64,000 nt of DNA. Origin: JACCYI01 sp963828075 (GTDB taxonomy: Bacteria > Actinomycetota > Thermoleophilia > Solirubrobacterales > Solirubrobacteraceae). Below the pieces are notes generated by a model. That model had not been told where the DNA came from and searched no databases. It was given only the letters and a program-made list of their open reading frames with translations. Positions 44,101-51,262 of the stretch are shown piece by piece; within the stretch, counting starts at the first letter, position 1; the number at the start of each line of letters is the position of its first letter. The translations under genes and the position numbers were made by a program. Location: assembly GCA_963828075.1 (NCBI GenBank), contig CAWHDH010000017.1, positions 124,001 to 188,000 of the forward strand, in the 5' to 3' direction.

Positions 44101-44347
44101 CGTCGAGCGCCACGCCGTTCCTGCCCGCCAGGCCTCGCAGACCGGCCTCCGGCGTCCAGCGATAGGCGCTGTACGGCGACCCGGTGTTCATCTCGCCGAC
44201 CACGACGCCGAAGTCGTTCACCCCCCACGCATCGCGCGTCGGCTGGCCGGGGGCGCTGAGGTCGGTGATCGTGTACTCGACCGCGGCTTCGGCGGACGGC
44301 GCGAACGCCAGCCCGATCACAGCGGCGATGAGCCAGACCGGCCTCAC
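41126..44347 (-). CDS. Giant secreted HAF-repeat protein with novel C-terminal domains
   Basis: Exported protein of 1073 aa with a signal peptide to about residue 22 (AEA-AV). The N-terminal third contains HAF-type repeats (DAWGVNDFGVVVGEMN, ARDINDAGVVVGDG, AYAISDRNDIVGVS, EAHDVNDQGWIVGG). A linker follows (about 345-480), then a predominantly helical central region (about 490-740). The C-terminal part (about 760-1073) has charged helices and beta strands with SDTDLRGIVDAVTGRPLPAG near 950 and FGFHGASFNAFDVPAKYAHK near 1000. The latter part reminds me of polymorphic toxin or effector domains, but I cannot name one. No immunity-like gene is adjacent. It is monocistronic. Confidence 0.8.
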   Translation of the reverse strand: MRPVWLIAAVIGLAFAPSAEAAVEYTITDLSAPGQPTRDAWGVNDFGVVVGEMNTGSPYSAYRWTPEAGLRGLAGRNGVALDVNASGVAAGVYDRPEDEFFGTGGRWDVFGDVTPLLPAPDSACAPDADEDCDGSYAHGIGDDGVAVGASTINRGAGSDHAPAYWRLDNAGVRLTDNVGLLEARNASGVMVGQDRPQAAVWFSDTHKVLIPQLTDGQGQTGDSALARDINDAGVVVGDGATRPGGERFRAFSWTQEAGVRRLDTLGFGTTAYAISDRNDIVGVSKVDETPTGSRAVRWRDGVITDLNTLIAPNSGWLLLEAHDVNDQGWIVGGALKDGENRAFLLRPVVPLNVELDAVDSIGDLFDLRLRVSNSGPGQLTPITYRDPSGLVSGAPAVPAERRGAADLIAGPAPAPPGALGTGQSTDSAYRFEATRAGFFPLTAVAQTTTPEGYLVYGRSFLELEFAPRPVSDPLLAALTSGAWVQIEDRLSREYKPGEEKLRKLLNSKLPRWMTRRTPSATESALAASLDLPADALGFSPLNSNPATKPPRGHRDIVKALLKGQYDATRKVLAATLKTGGDGLYKIGEAEVHAFNFWKDQLWDEHALPEQVDMGLELANVARDSYLGLKGKGEDANVFLMQIGRAATDPAARQTAMQDVSTWRDQTIADGLEGLGDSVDAGTKTVNRMEKQFKKIDSDAVSDPEEAAKAAYAFSYGWTEMSSTAAVEVGIQVLGEKGLGLLVGARRMTQAVRTEHTLAEIDELADLRRVPDHPATPAEITARGHTAEDISIIQRIAREESERARLVDGVDITIGIELRDRNPVRKPGLGKPEIVPIKNINEIDLHLGASRAYLGEVGLVDAKLPWYLGLLSKPVQQEIRARHATRVAELKAWESGKMELRKALAKDGHRFEVPLPGGAKKIYDMKITTERHGRTTLIRNKSLRINGRPVGKAGPIVSDTDLRGIVDAVTGRPLPAGIRGKVEQRIYQRLSEELPTFGFHGASFNAFDVPAKYAHKPLKYVLQSLPPGQARLYAKRWSKRLGVNLEELLDLADLGQFVVKVNGREITIGYGAAP

Positions 44348-44379
44348 CAGGCGACACTAGTCCTCCACGCCCGGGCGCG

Positions 44380-45165
44380 CTACCGGCGGGTCGCGGTGAA
44401 GCAGAACTGGATGCAGGCGAAGAAGAACTCGCCGCGCTCCGCCAGCTCCCGCTGCTCGGCTTCCCAGGCAGCCACCTCCTCCGGAGAGATGCCGTCCCGC
44501 CCGGCGACGAACTCCGCGATGAAGGGGACCAGCGACCCGCCATAGGTCTCCGGGTCGAGCTCGGTGGTCGCGAAGACGTGGCCTTCGACCCCGACGTCGT
44601 CGAACCCCGCCGCGCGGAGCTGCGCCGTGAGGGTCCTGGGCAACGCCGGATGCGCGAGGTGCCCATCCCAGGCACGCAGGATGCGCTCCGTCCGGCCCGG
44701 ATCGGTCGTGTGCAGCGACACCGTCGTCCAGTCCACGTCCCATACCACCAGCCGCCCGCCAGGCCGCAGGACGCGGTGCAGCTCGGCGAGCGCGGCTGGC
44801 ACGTCAGCGATGTACTCGAGCACCTGGACGGAGAGCACGGCGTCGAAGCGCGCGTCCTCGACCGGTAGCGAGGTGGCGTCCGCCTCATGGAACGCGACGT
44901 TGTCGTGCCCTTCGACGCGCTTGGCGGCGGCCGCGAGCATCGGCCGGCTGCCGTCGATGCCGACCACCGAGCCGCCTGATCCCACCTGCTCGAGCAGCTC
45001 GGCGACGTAGAACCCCGGCCCGCAGCCCACGTCCATGACGCGGTCGCCCGCGGCGACGCGCAGGGCGTCGCGGACCAGCTGCCGGCGGCGCACGTGGTCG
45101 CGCCGGCCATAGATGACCTCGAGCCGGCGCGCGGTGCTGTCGTCGAACTCCAGCTGGCGACTCAC
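44380..45165 (-). CDS. SAM-dependent methyltransferase (class I)
   Basis: Protein of 261 aa from the GTG at 45165, coupled to the GST-like gene by GTGA. The Rossmann motifs are clear: motif I VMDVGCGPGFYVAELL near residue 44, motif II VVGIDGSRPML near 70, motif IV DAVLSVQVLEYI near 110 and LRPGGRLVVWDVDW near 132. It belongs to the UbiE/Methyltransf_11 group. It is the last gene of an operon with citrate-synthase-like, CoA ligase, VOC and GST genes, so a small aromatic or quinone-like substrate is plausible. Confidence 0.88.
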   Translation of the reverse strand: MSRQLEFDDSTARRLEVIYGRRDHVRRRQLVRDALRVAAGDRVMDVGCGPGFYVAELLEQVGSGGSVVGIDGSRPMLAAAAKRVEGHDNVAFHEADATSLPVEDARFDAVLSVQVLEYIADVPAALAELHRVLRPGGRLVVWDVDWTTVSLHTTDPGRTERILRAWDGHLAHPALPRTLTAQLRAAGFDDVGVEGHVFATTELDPETYGGSLVPFIAEFVAGRDGISPEEVAAWEAEQRELAERGEFFFACIQFCFTATRR

Positions 45166-45848
45166 GAAGCCTTGACGGACGCGACGAAGCCGCGGACGTC
45201 GGCCGCGGGCTCCGAGTAGGCGTCGCCCAGGCTCTCCTCCATCGCGGTCATGTACTCCTCGGCCCAGCCCGGGAACTCGTAGTCGATCGCGCGCAGGAAC
45301 TCGAGCGTCGCGGCGAGGCGGATGTCGGCGATCGACGGCTCGTCGCCGCCGATGAACCGCTTGCCCTCCAGGAAGAACGCCCGGTAGACGTCGAGCGGCT
45401 CGGCGATCGCGGCCTCGGCGTCCTTCTGCGCCTGCGCCTTGAGCTCGTCGTCGGCGTCGGAGGTGGCCACCTCGCCCGGGTACTGCGGGAAGCCGAGGGT
45501 CGGGTAGGTCGCGCGGGCGACGAGCGGATAGACCGTGCCGATCAAATAGAACATCGCGCTGTCGATCATCGCCCGCTCGCCCGGCTCCGTCGGGTAGAAG
45601 CGGTCGAGCCCGTGCTTGTTGCACAGGTACTGCATGATCGCGCAGCTCTCCCACAGCGCGCGCCTCGGCAGCCCGTCCTCCTCGAGCATCGGCGTCAGGT
45701 GCGCCGGGTCCTTCGCCAGGAACTCCGGCTCCCGCGTCTTCCCCCAGACGTCGAGCTCCTCGTAGTCGAGCCCGGCGGCTCGTACGAAGATCCGCGCCGC
45801 CAGGTTGTTGACGCTCGGGGTGAGGATGTTGAGTGTGTTCTCGGCCAT
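45162..45848 (-). CDS. Glutathione S-transferase-like protein
   Basis: Protein of 228 aa, preceded by a strong AGGAGG. The N-terminal thioredoxin-like domain (about 1-85: LNILTPSVNNLAARIFVRAA, then a cis-Pro HLTPMLEEDGLP and ESCAIMQYL) and the helical C-terminal domain (about 95-215, GDEPSIADIRLAATLEFL) are complete. GST-fold proteins in aromatic operons act as isomerases or dehalogenases. Glutathione is unusual in actinobacteria, so another thiol may be used. Confidence 0.85.
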   Translation of the reverse strand: MAENTLNILTPSVNNLAARIFVRAAGLDYEELDVWGKTREPEFLAKDPAHLTPMLEEDGLPRRALWESCAIMQYLCNKHGLDRFYPTEPGERAMIDSAMFYLIGTVYPLVARATYPTLGFPQYPGEVATSDADDELKAQAQKDAEAAIAEPLDVYRAFFLEGKRFIGGDEPSIADIRLAATLEFLRAIDYEFPGWAEEYMTAMEESLGDAYSEPAADVRGFVASVKAS

Positions 45849-45865
45849 GTGGTGGATCCTCCTCG

Positions 45866-46462
45866 TTACGCGGTCTGCTTGTGGTACGGGTCCGCCGGCG
45901 ACCGGTCGTCCGACAGCGAGTCCTGCGATCGCCGCACGAGCTCCTCGATCGCGTCCGCGAGGTGCTCCTGCGCGATGTTGTAGTCGCCGCGCTCGACGCG
46001 GATCCGGTGCGCCTGGAGCAGGACGTCGGCGTGCGTCGACCCTGCCGGCGGCTCGAAGCGGTACGACGCGAGCTCGATCAGCAGCCCGAGCGGGTCCTTG
46101 AAGTAGATCGAGTCCATGAAGCCGCGGTCCTTGACGCCGCTGTGGCTGATCGCGCGCTCGTCGAGTCGCTCCACCGCCTGCTGGAACGTGGCCGCCGAGA
46201 CCGCGAACGCGAGGTGATGCACGCAGCCGGGATCGGTGGGCGTGCGGTCGGGGTCGGCGACCCGATCCTCGTTGGTGAAGATGGTGATGAGCCGGCCGTC
46301 GCCTGGATCGAAGTAGAGGTGGCTCTCGGACGCGTTGTCCAGGTTGGGCTGCTCGAAGACGAACGGCATGCCGAGCACGCCCTCCCAGAAGTCGATCGAC
46401 GTCCGCCGGTCGGCCCCGACGATCGTGATGTGGTGGACACCCTGGCTCTGCAGCTTTCGCAT
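45866..46462 (-). CDS. VOC-superfamily (glyoxalase/ring-cleavage dioxygenase-like) protein
   Basis: Protein of 198 aa. One complete VOC module is visible: GVHHITIVGADRRTSIDFWE with the first metal His near residue 10, CVHHLAFAVSAATFQQAVE with His near 82, and the Glu in DPLGLLIELASYRF near 130. The C-terminal 50 residues are helical and extra. Such proteins cleave catechol rings or rearrange small molecules. It follows the CoA-ligase gene with a 14-base gap and precedes the GST gene. Confidence 0.85.
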   Translation of the reverse strand: MRKLQSQGVHHITIVGADRRTSIDFWEGVLGMPFVFEQPNLDNASESHLYFDPGDGRLITIFTNEDRVADPDRTPTDPGCVHHLAFAVSAATFQQAVERLDERAISHSGVKDRGFMDSIYFKDPLGLLIELASYRFEPPAGSTHADVLLQAHRIRVERGDYNIAQEHLADAIEELVRRSQDSLSDDRSPADPYHKQTA

Positions 46463-46476
46463 TCGCCCCCTCGGTC

Positions 46477-47781
46477 TCAATGCTCGACGAGTTTCGACTT
46501 GTACTGGCTCCGTTGCAAGGTCCCCCAGGGAACGAGCTCGACGCGCGTCTGGACGACGAGCGTGGCGCGCAGCCGCTCGCGGATCGCCTCCGCCAGCTCG
46601 GGGTCGGCGGGTGCGTCCCGGCTGAGCTCGACGCTGACCGGAACCGGCGGCTCCTGCTTGACACCCGGGGCCGTCGGCTTGACAAGGATCCGGCCGCTCA
46701 CCCGGGGCGCGAATCCGTTCACGACCTCGCGGATCGCCGCGGGGAAGAGGTTCACGCCACGGACGATGAGCATGTCGTCGGTGCGCCCGATGCAGCGCAC
46801 CCGCGGACCCGTGCGGCCGCACGGGCACGTGCTCGTCCGGACGAGCACGTGGTCACGCGTGCGGAATCGCAGCAGCGGGGCCGCGCGGTGGCGCAGGTGG
46901 GTCAGCACGAGCTCGCCCGCGGCGCCGTCCGTCATGCCGAGGGCGACGCCGGTCTCGGGGTCGATCATCTCGGCGTGGACGAAGCCGCGCGCGCCGAGGT
47001 GCATCCCGTCCTGCGCCTCGCACTCGCCCCAGAGCGAGACGCCGATGTCCCCGACGCCCATCTCCTCGGTCACCTTGGCGCCCCAGCCGGCCTCGAGCCT
47101 CGCGCGAAAGGCGGGCTCGCCGCCGCCGGGCTCCCCGGCCACGAGGACGCGCTGGACGCTCGATGCACGGAGATCGACACCGCGGTCGGCCGCCCAGTCG
47201 ACGAGGTGAGCGGCGTAGGACGGCGTGAACACCGCGGCCTCGGGTCTGAGCAGCTGGATCGCCCGCACCAGGTGCTCGGTGTTCCCGGTGCCGACCGGGA
47301 CGTGGCAGAGGCCGATCCGCTCGAACGCGGCGAGCGCCGCACCGGCCGCGAACGGCCCGGCGTTGTAGGTCGAGACGATCCGCTGGCCGGCGGCGATGCC
47401 GGACGCCGCGTAGCTGCGCGCCGAGCCGGTCACCCAGTTCTCGAGGTCGCCCGCGGTCAGCGGGATGTAGCTGGGCGTGCCGGTGGTGCCGCTCGTGGAG
47501 TAGATCCGGACGATCTCGGAGGGCGTGGCGCAGAGGTGCGACCCGATCGGGTTCTCGGGCGTGGCCATCGCCCTGAGCTCGGACTTCTCGGTGAGGGGGA
47601 GCCGGCCGATGTCCGCCAGCCCGCCCGCCTCGCTCGCGGACCCGACGCCCGCGGCCGCGAGCTTCCCGCGGTACAGCGGCGAGCGCTCGAAAAGATATGC
47701 GAGCTGAACGCGATAGCTGACGTCATCGAGGACGAGTTGCTCGTCCCACGGGAGCGTCTCGACCTCCGGAGCGGGGCTCAC
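46477..47781 (-). CDS. Phenylacetate-CoA-ligase-like enzyme (PaaK family)
   Basis: Protein of 434 aa, normal PaaK length. The ATP-binding loop is RIYSTSGTTGTPSYIPLT near residue 88. ECEAQDGMHLGARGFVHAEM near 246 and RVRCIGRTDDMLIVRGVNLF near 340 are the expected acyl-adenylate motifs. The final domain ends with QRSQYKSKLVEH including the catalytic Lys region. The GTG at 47781 overlaps the stop of the citrate-synthase-like gene. It probably activates an aromatic or related acid to the CoA thioester for the rest of the operon. Confidence 0.9.
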   Translation of the reverse strand: MSPAPEVETLPWDEQLVLDDVSYRVQLAYLFERSPLYRGKLAAAGVGSASEAGGLADIGRLPLTEKSELRAMATPENPIGSHLCATPSEIVRIYSTSGTTGTPSYIPLTAGDLENWVTGSARSYAASGIAAGQRIVSTYNAGPFAAGAALAAFERIGLCHVPVGTGNTEHLVRAIQLLRPEAAVFTPSYAAHLVDWAADRGVDLRASSVQRVLVAGEPGGGEPAFRARLEAGWGAKVTEEMGVGDIGVSLWGECEAQDGMHLGARGFVHAEMIDPETGVALGMTDGAAGELVLTHLRHRAAPLLRFRTRDHVLVRTSTCPCGRTGPRVRCIGRTDDMLIVRGVNLFPAAIREVVNGFAPRVSGRILVKPTAPGVKQEPPVPVSVELSRDAPADPELAEAIRERLRATLVVQTRVELVPWGTLQRSQYKSKLVEH

Positions 47782-48572
47782 TCCGCGTGCCCGGCCGGCG
47801 GCTCGTAGCCGATGGCTTCCTCCGCCGCGGCGGCCATGCGGAAGCCGATCGGTTGCCCGCGCTCCTCGGCGAGGTGGGCGAGCAGGCCGGCGGTGCGCGC
47901 GAGGATCGGGACCGCCTTGACGGCGGCGGCCGGGAACCCCAGGTCCAGCATCACCGCCGCGATCGGCATGGAGACGTTCATCGTCAGCGGCCGGCCCCAG
48001 GCCTCGGCCGCGGCGTCGCGGAAGCACCGCGCCAGCAGCACATGCGGCCCGCTCACCCCGCGGTCGTCGGCGAGCTCGAGGATCCGCTCGGCCCGCGGAT
48101 CGAGCGGCCGGTGGACCGGATGGCCGAACCCCGGCAGCCTGTCTCCGGAGGCGCGGATCGCACGGGCGGCGGCGGTCGCGACGTCGGGCGGGGCGTCCCG
48201 GGCGGCCACCCGCTCCTGCGCCGCCTCGAGCAGCCGGGCGCACTGCTCGGCTGTGCCGAGCAGCACCGGCCCGCAGCCGAGGATGCCGGCCGCGACCGCC
48301 CCCTGCAGCGATCCGGGGTCTGCGGCGAGCGTCATCCGGGCGGCGACGTTGGTGGGCATCATCCCATGCTCGGCGATCGCGACGAGCAGCAGGTCGAGGA
48401 AGAAGCGCTGCTCTGCGGTCGGCTCGCGGCCCGTCAGCAGCAGATGGAAGTAGTCCGTGAAGCTCAGCGAGCCCATCAGCTCGCCTGTGAGGTCGCGCCC
48501 GCGAACCTCGACCCGATCGGGATAGGCCTGGCTGATGTGGCTGACCGGGGTGCCGGCCTCACCGATCGCCAT
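47778..48572 (-). CDS. Short citrate-synthase-like protein (citryl-CoA lyase type)
   Basis: Protein of 264 aa (a GTG one codon upstream is an alternative start). It lacks the N-terminal part of full citrate synthases and keeps the C-terminal fold: LLLVAIAEHGMMPTNVAARM near 65, and RLPGFGHPVHRPLDPRAERI near 147 with the catalytic His. NVSMPIAAVMLDLGFP follows near 200. Such short proteins are annotated citryl-CoA lyase-like, and some cleave or form C-C bonds of CoA thioesters. It is the first gene of the operon with PaaK, VOC, GST and methyltransferase genes. Confidence 0.82.
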   Translation of the reverse strand: MAIGEAGTPVSHISQAYPDRVEVRGRDLTGELMGSLSFTDYFHLLLTGREPTAEQRFFLDLLLVAIAEHGMMPTNVAARMTLAADPGSLQGAVAAGILGCGPVLLGTAEQCARLLEAAQERVAARDAPPDVATAAARAIRASGDRLPGFGHPVHRPLDPRAERILELADDRGVSGPHVLLARCFRDAAAEAWGRPLTMNVSMPIAAVMLDLGFPAAAVKAVPILARTAGLLAHLAEERGQPIGFRMAAAAEEAIGYEPPAGHAE

Positions 48573-48662
48573 CACCCGACGCTACGCGCTCGGACGGCCG
48601 AGCGTCAAGACGCTGCAGGCGCCGCGGACGTCCGGTACGTTGCTCCGGATGAGGGCCCATCG

Positions 48663-49919
48663 GTGAAGCGAGTCATCGCGCTCACGTTCTTCCTGCTGGT
48701 CGCGCCGTGCGCCCCGGCGGGTGCCGTCGTGCTCCGGGACCTCGACTTCCAGACGCCCGGTCTGCTCAAGCCGGACGGCCACCCGTACCAGTGGCAGAAC
48801 TACGTCCCTGAGAACAAGGACAAGACGGGGACGAGCGGCATCACCCTCGGTTCGCCCGGCGTGCTCCCGTACCCGTACACGCAGGCGGCGCGCTTCCAGC
48901 CGGCGCTCGAGACCGGGCGGCCGCGCTCGATGGCCAAGCTCGCCAAGCACTCCACGGCCGACCCCGGCGTCGAGCTCTCGGGCCCCCTCGACGCGGCTGA
49001 GGGCCTGGATCGCTACTACCTCTGGTACACGTACTTCCCCGCGGACTTCGACATCCCGCCGGAGGCGCCCAAGAACGCGGCGACGGTGATCCACGCGTGG
49101 CACAACGACGCGCCCTCGGGGGAGTGCAACCCGAACAGTCAGATGCACGTCAAGCGCCTCGCGCCCGGCGACGACGGCCTCCGGATCCTGCTCCGGGTCC
49201 AGGGCGGGCGCTACTCGACCACGCCGCCGAAGACCTGGACGGCCGAGGGCGGCACCGAGCAGGCGTGCTTCACCGAGACCCACAAGGAGATCGACCTCGG
49301 CCCGGCGGTCCGGGGGCGCTGGATCCTCTTCCGGGTGCACGTGCGCTGGAGCTCGAACCCGGCGAAGGGCGTCACCGAGATCTCCCGGGACGACGAGCTC
49401 TTCACGATCCCCGGCGCGAACCTCTACCGCACCGAGGGGGGTGTGATCGAGCAGGGCTTCATGGAGCACGGGATCTATGTGCCGGTCGAGCCCAATGCCA
49501 GCGGTCGCGCGCGATCGGTCTGGAGCGTCGGCATGAGGGTCGCGACGGCTCCGGAGGACATCGTCCCGCTCGTGGCTCCGCCGGAGGACGTCGTGGAGCC
49601 CGCGGACGACCTGTGCCGGTCGCTCTCGGCGAGGGTGCGGCGCATCAGGATCGGCGGCGGGAGGCTCGTCATCAGGATCGGCACCCGCTCCACGGCCGAT
49701 GAGCCGGCGGTGGTCCGTCTCATCGGCCCGCGCGTCAAGCTGCGCCGGGCGAGGATCTCAGTCGCCGTCACGAGCGTCCGGTTCGTGCGCCGGCGGGCGG
49801 CGATCCCGCCGGAGACGTTCGAGCGACCGGGGATCCATCGCGTCCGCGTTCGCGTCACGCCGCGCCGCGGCCGCTCGCGCTCGGTCCTGATCCGGGTCCG
49901 CGCGCGGCGCTGCGCCTGA
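48663..49919 (+). CDS. Secreted jelly-roll polysaccharide-lyase-like protein
   Basis: Exported protein of 418 aa, GTG start, signal peptide to about residue 20 (AGA-VV). The mature N-terminal 280 residues look like a heparin-lyase/PL20-type beta-jelly roll: YYLWYTYFPADFDIPPEAPK, TVIHAWHNDAPSGECNPNSQ, and GRWILFRVHVRWSSNPAKGV. The C-terminal 100 residues are Arg-rich and beta-stranded, perhaps surface-binding. It lies between two divergent operons and shares neither. Substrate unknown; the enzymatic role is inferred from the fold pattern only. Confidence 0.65.
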   Translation: MKRVIALTFFLLVAPCAPAGAVVLRDLDFQTPGLLKPDGHPYQWQNYVPENKDKTGTSGITLGSPGVLPYPYTQAARFQPALETGRPRSMAKLAKHSTADPGVELSGPLDAAEGLDRYYLWYTYFPADFDIPPEAPKNAATVIHAWHNDAPSGECNPNSQMHVKRLAPGDDGLRILLRVQGGRYSTTPPKTWTAEGGTEQACFTETHKEIDLGPAVRGRWILFRVHVRWSSNPAKGVTEISRDDELFTIPGANLYRTEGGVIEQGFMEHGIYVPVEPNASGRARSVWSVGMRVATAPEDIVPLVAPPEDVVEPADDLCRSLSARVRRIRIGGGRLVIRIGTRSTADEPAVVRLIGPRVKLRRARISVAVTSVRFVRRRAAIPPETFERPGIHRVRVRVTPRRGRSRSVLIRVRARRCA

Positions 49920-50005
49920 GCGCCCGGAATCGGCGGGGAGGTTGATCGGACGCCGCGAGTCCGGTTGACTCAGGCCAGCGCGACTCCGACCAGGGAGGAC
50001 CAGCG

Positions 50006-51262
50006 GTGGCGTACGACCCCAACGGCGACGGCAGGCTGACCAGGGAGTTCGTCGAGCAGTGGCGCACTAACGCGTACGGGTGCTTCTCCTCCGGCCACAA
50101 GTTCTGCCGCGAGGTGTGCCCGGTCATGCAGGTCACCCGCAACGAGAACCACACGCCGACGGCGTTCCACGCCAGCATCGTGGCGATGGAGAAGGGCCTC
50201 GTCGGCGTCGAGGACGTGGCCGACGACTTCGTCCACTGCACGCAGTGCGGAGCGTGCGAGCTGCGCTGCCCGAACACGCTGATGGCCGGCGACTTCTACC
50301 GGCATCGGACGCGCACGGTCGACGTCGTGAAGGCGATGCGCGCGCTGATGGTCGCCACCGGCAACGAGCGCGAGGGCTGGCGGCTGTGGAACGAGCGGCT
50401 GGCCGAGGGCCACAACGAGCCCGTGCTGGGCGACGTGGTGGTCTCCCAGGAGCACGTCGCGGACTGGGCCGAGGGCCTTGACATCCCGGTCGGCGGCGAG
50501 GCGATCCTGTTCGTCGACTGCGAGGCCGCGTTCTACCGGACCTCCTACACCCGCGCGTTCGCGCTGCTGCTGCAGACCGCCGGCGTCGAGTTCGGCCTGA
50601 TGCGCGAGCAGTGGTGCTGCGGCGGCCCGGCGGCGGAGATGGGCTACCTCGACCTCGCGCGCAAGCACGCCGAGCACAACGTCGCCGACTGGCGCGCGGT
50701 CGGCGCGAAGCGGATCATCGCGCCCGACCCCCACGACTACATCGCCTTCACGGAGGACTACCCGCGGTACTTCGGGGACGCCTACGAGTTCGAGATCGTC
50801 CTCGGGGTGGAGCTGGTCAACGACCTCGTCAAGGAGGGCAGGATCCGGCTGACGCAGCCCGTCGAGCGGACCGTGACCTACCACGACCCGTGCCGGCTCA
50901 ACAAGCGCAAGGGCGTCCACGCGGCCCCGCGCGAGCTGCTGCGCGCGGTGCCGGGGATCGAGTTCCGCGACGTCGACCACGTCACGCAGTGGTCGTACTG
51001 CTCCGGCGGCGGTGGCGGCCTGCCGATCGAGAAGCCCGAGATCACCGAGGAGATCAGCCGCCGCCGCGTCGCGCGGGCCCAGGAACTCGCGGTCGACACG
51101 CTGGTCAGCGCGTGCCCGTGGTCCGAGCGCCCGCTGTCGGCGGCCGGCGCCGCCGCCGAGCAGCCGCTCGAGGTCCTGGACCTGTTCGAGCTCGTCGCGC
51201 AGTCGGCGGGGCTCGAGGTCGGCGGCCACACCCACGGGCCGGCGCGGGAGACGCAGCCATGA
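50006..51262 (+). CDS. Fe-S/CCG-domain oxidoreductase subunit (HdrD/GlcF-like)
   Basis: Protein of 418 aa, GTG start after GGGAGGACC. The N-terminal ferredoxin-like region carries a modified CFSSGHKFCREVCP near residue 25 and a classic CTQCGACELRCP near 73, giving two [4Fe-4S] sites. Two CCG domains follow (EQWCCGGPA near 205, YHDPCRLNKRKG near 292, WSYCSGGGGG near 330, SACPWSERP near 370). It is ATGA-coupled to the FAD subunit downstream. Together they resemble glycolate/lactate oxidase or Hdr-type complexes that pass electrons from a 2-hydroxyacid. Confidence 0.88.
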   Translation: MAYDPNGDGRLTREFVEQWRTNAYGCFSSGHKFCREVCPVMQVTRNENHTPTAFHASIVAMEKGLVGVEDVADDFVHCTQCGACELRCPNTLMAGDFYRHRTRTVDVVKAMRALMVATGNEREGWRLWNERLAEGHNEPVLGDVVVSQEHVADWAEGLDIPVGGEAILFVDCEAAFYRTSYTRAFALLLQTAGVEFGLMREQWCCGGPAAEMGYLDLARKHAEHNVADWRAVGAKRIIAPDPHDYIAFTEDYPRYFGDAYEFEIVLGVELVNDLVKEGRIRLTQPVERTVTYHDPCRLNKRKGVHAAPRELLRAVPGIEFRDVDHVTQWSYCSGGGGGLPIEKPEITEEISRRRVARAQELAVDTLVSACPWSERPLSAAGAAAEQPLEVLDLFELVAQSAGLEVGGHTHGPARETQP

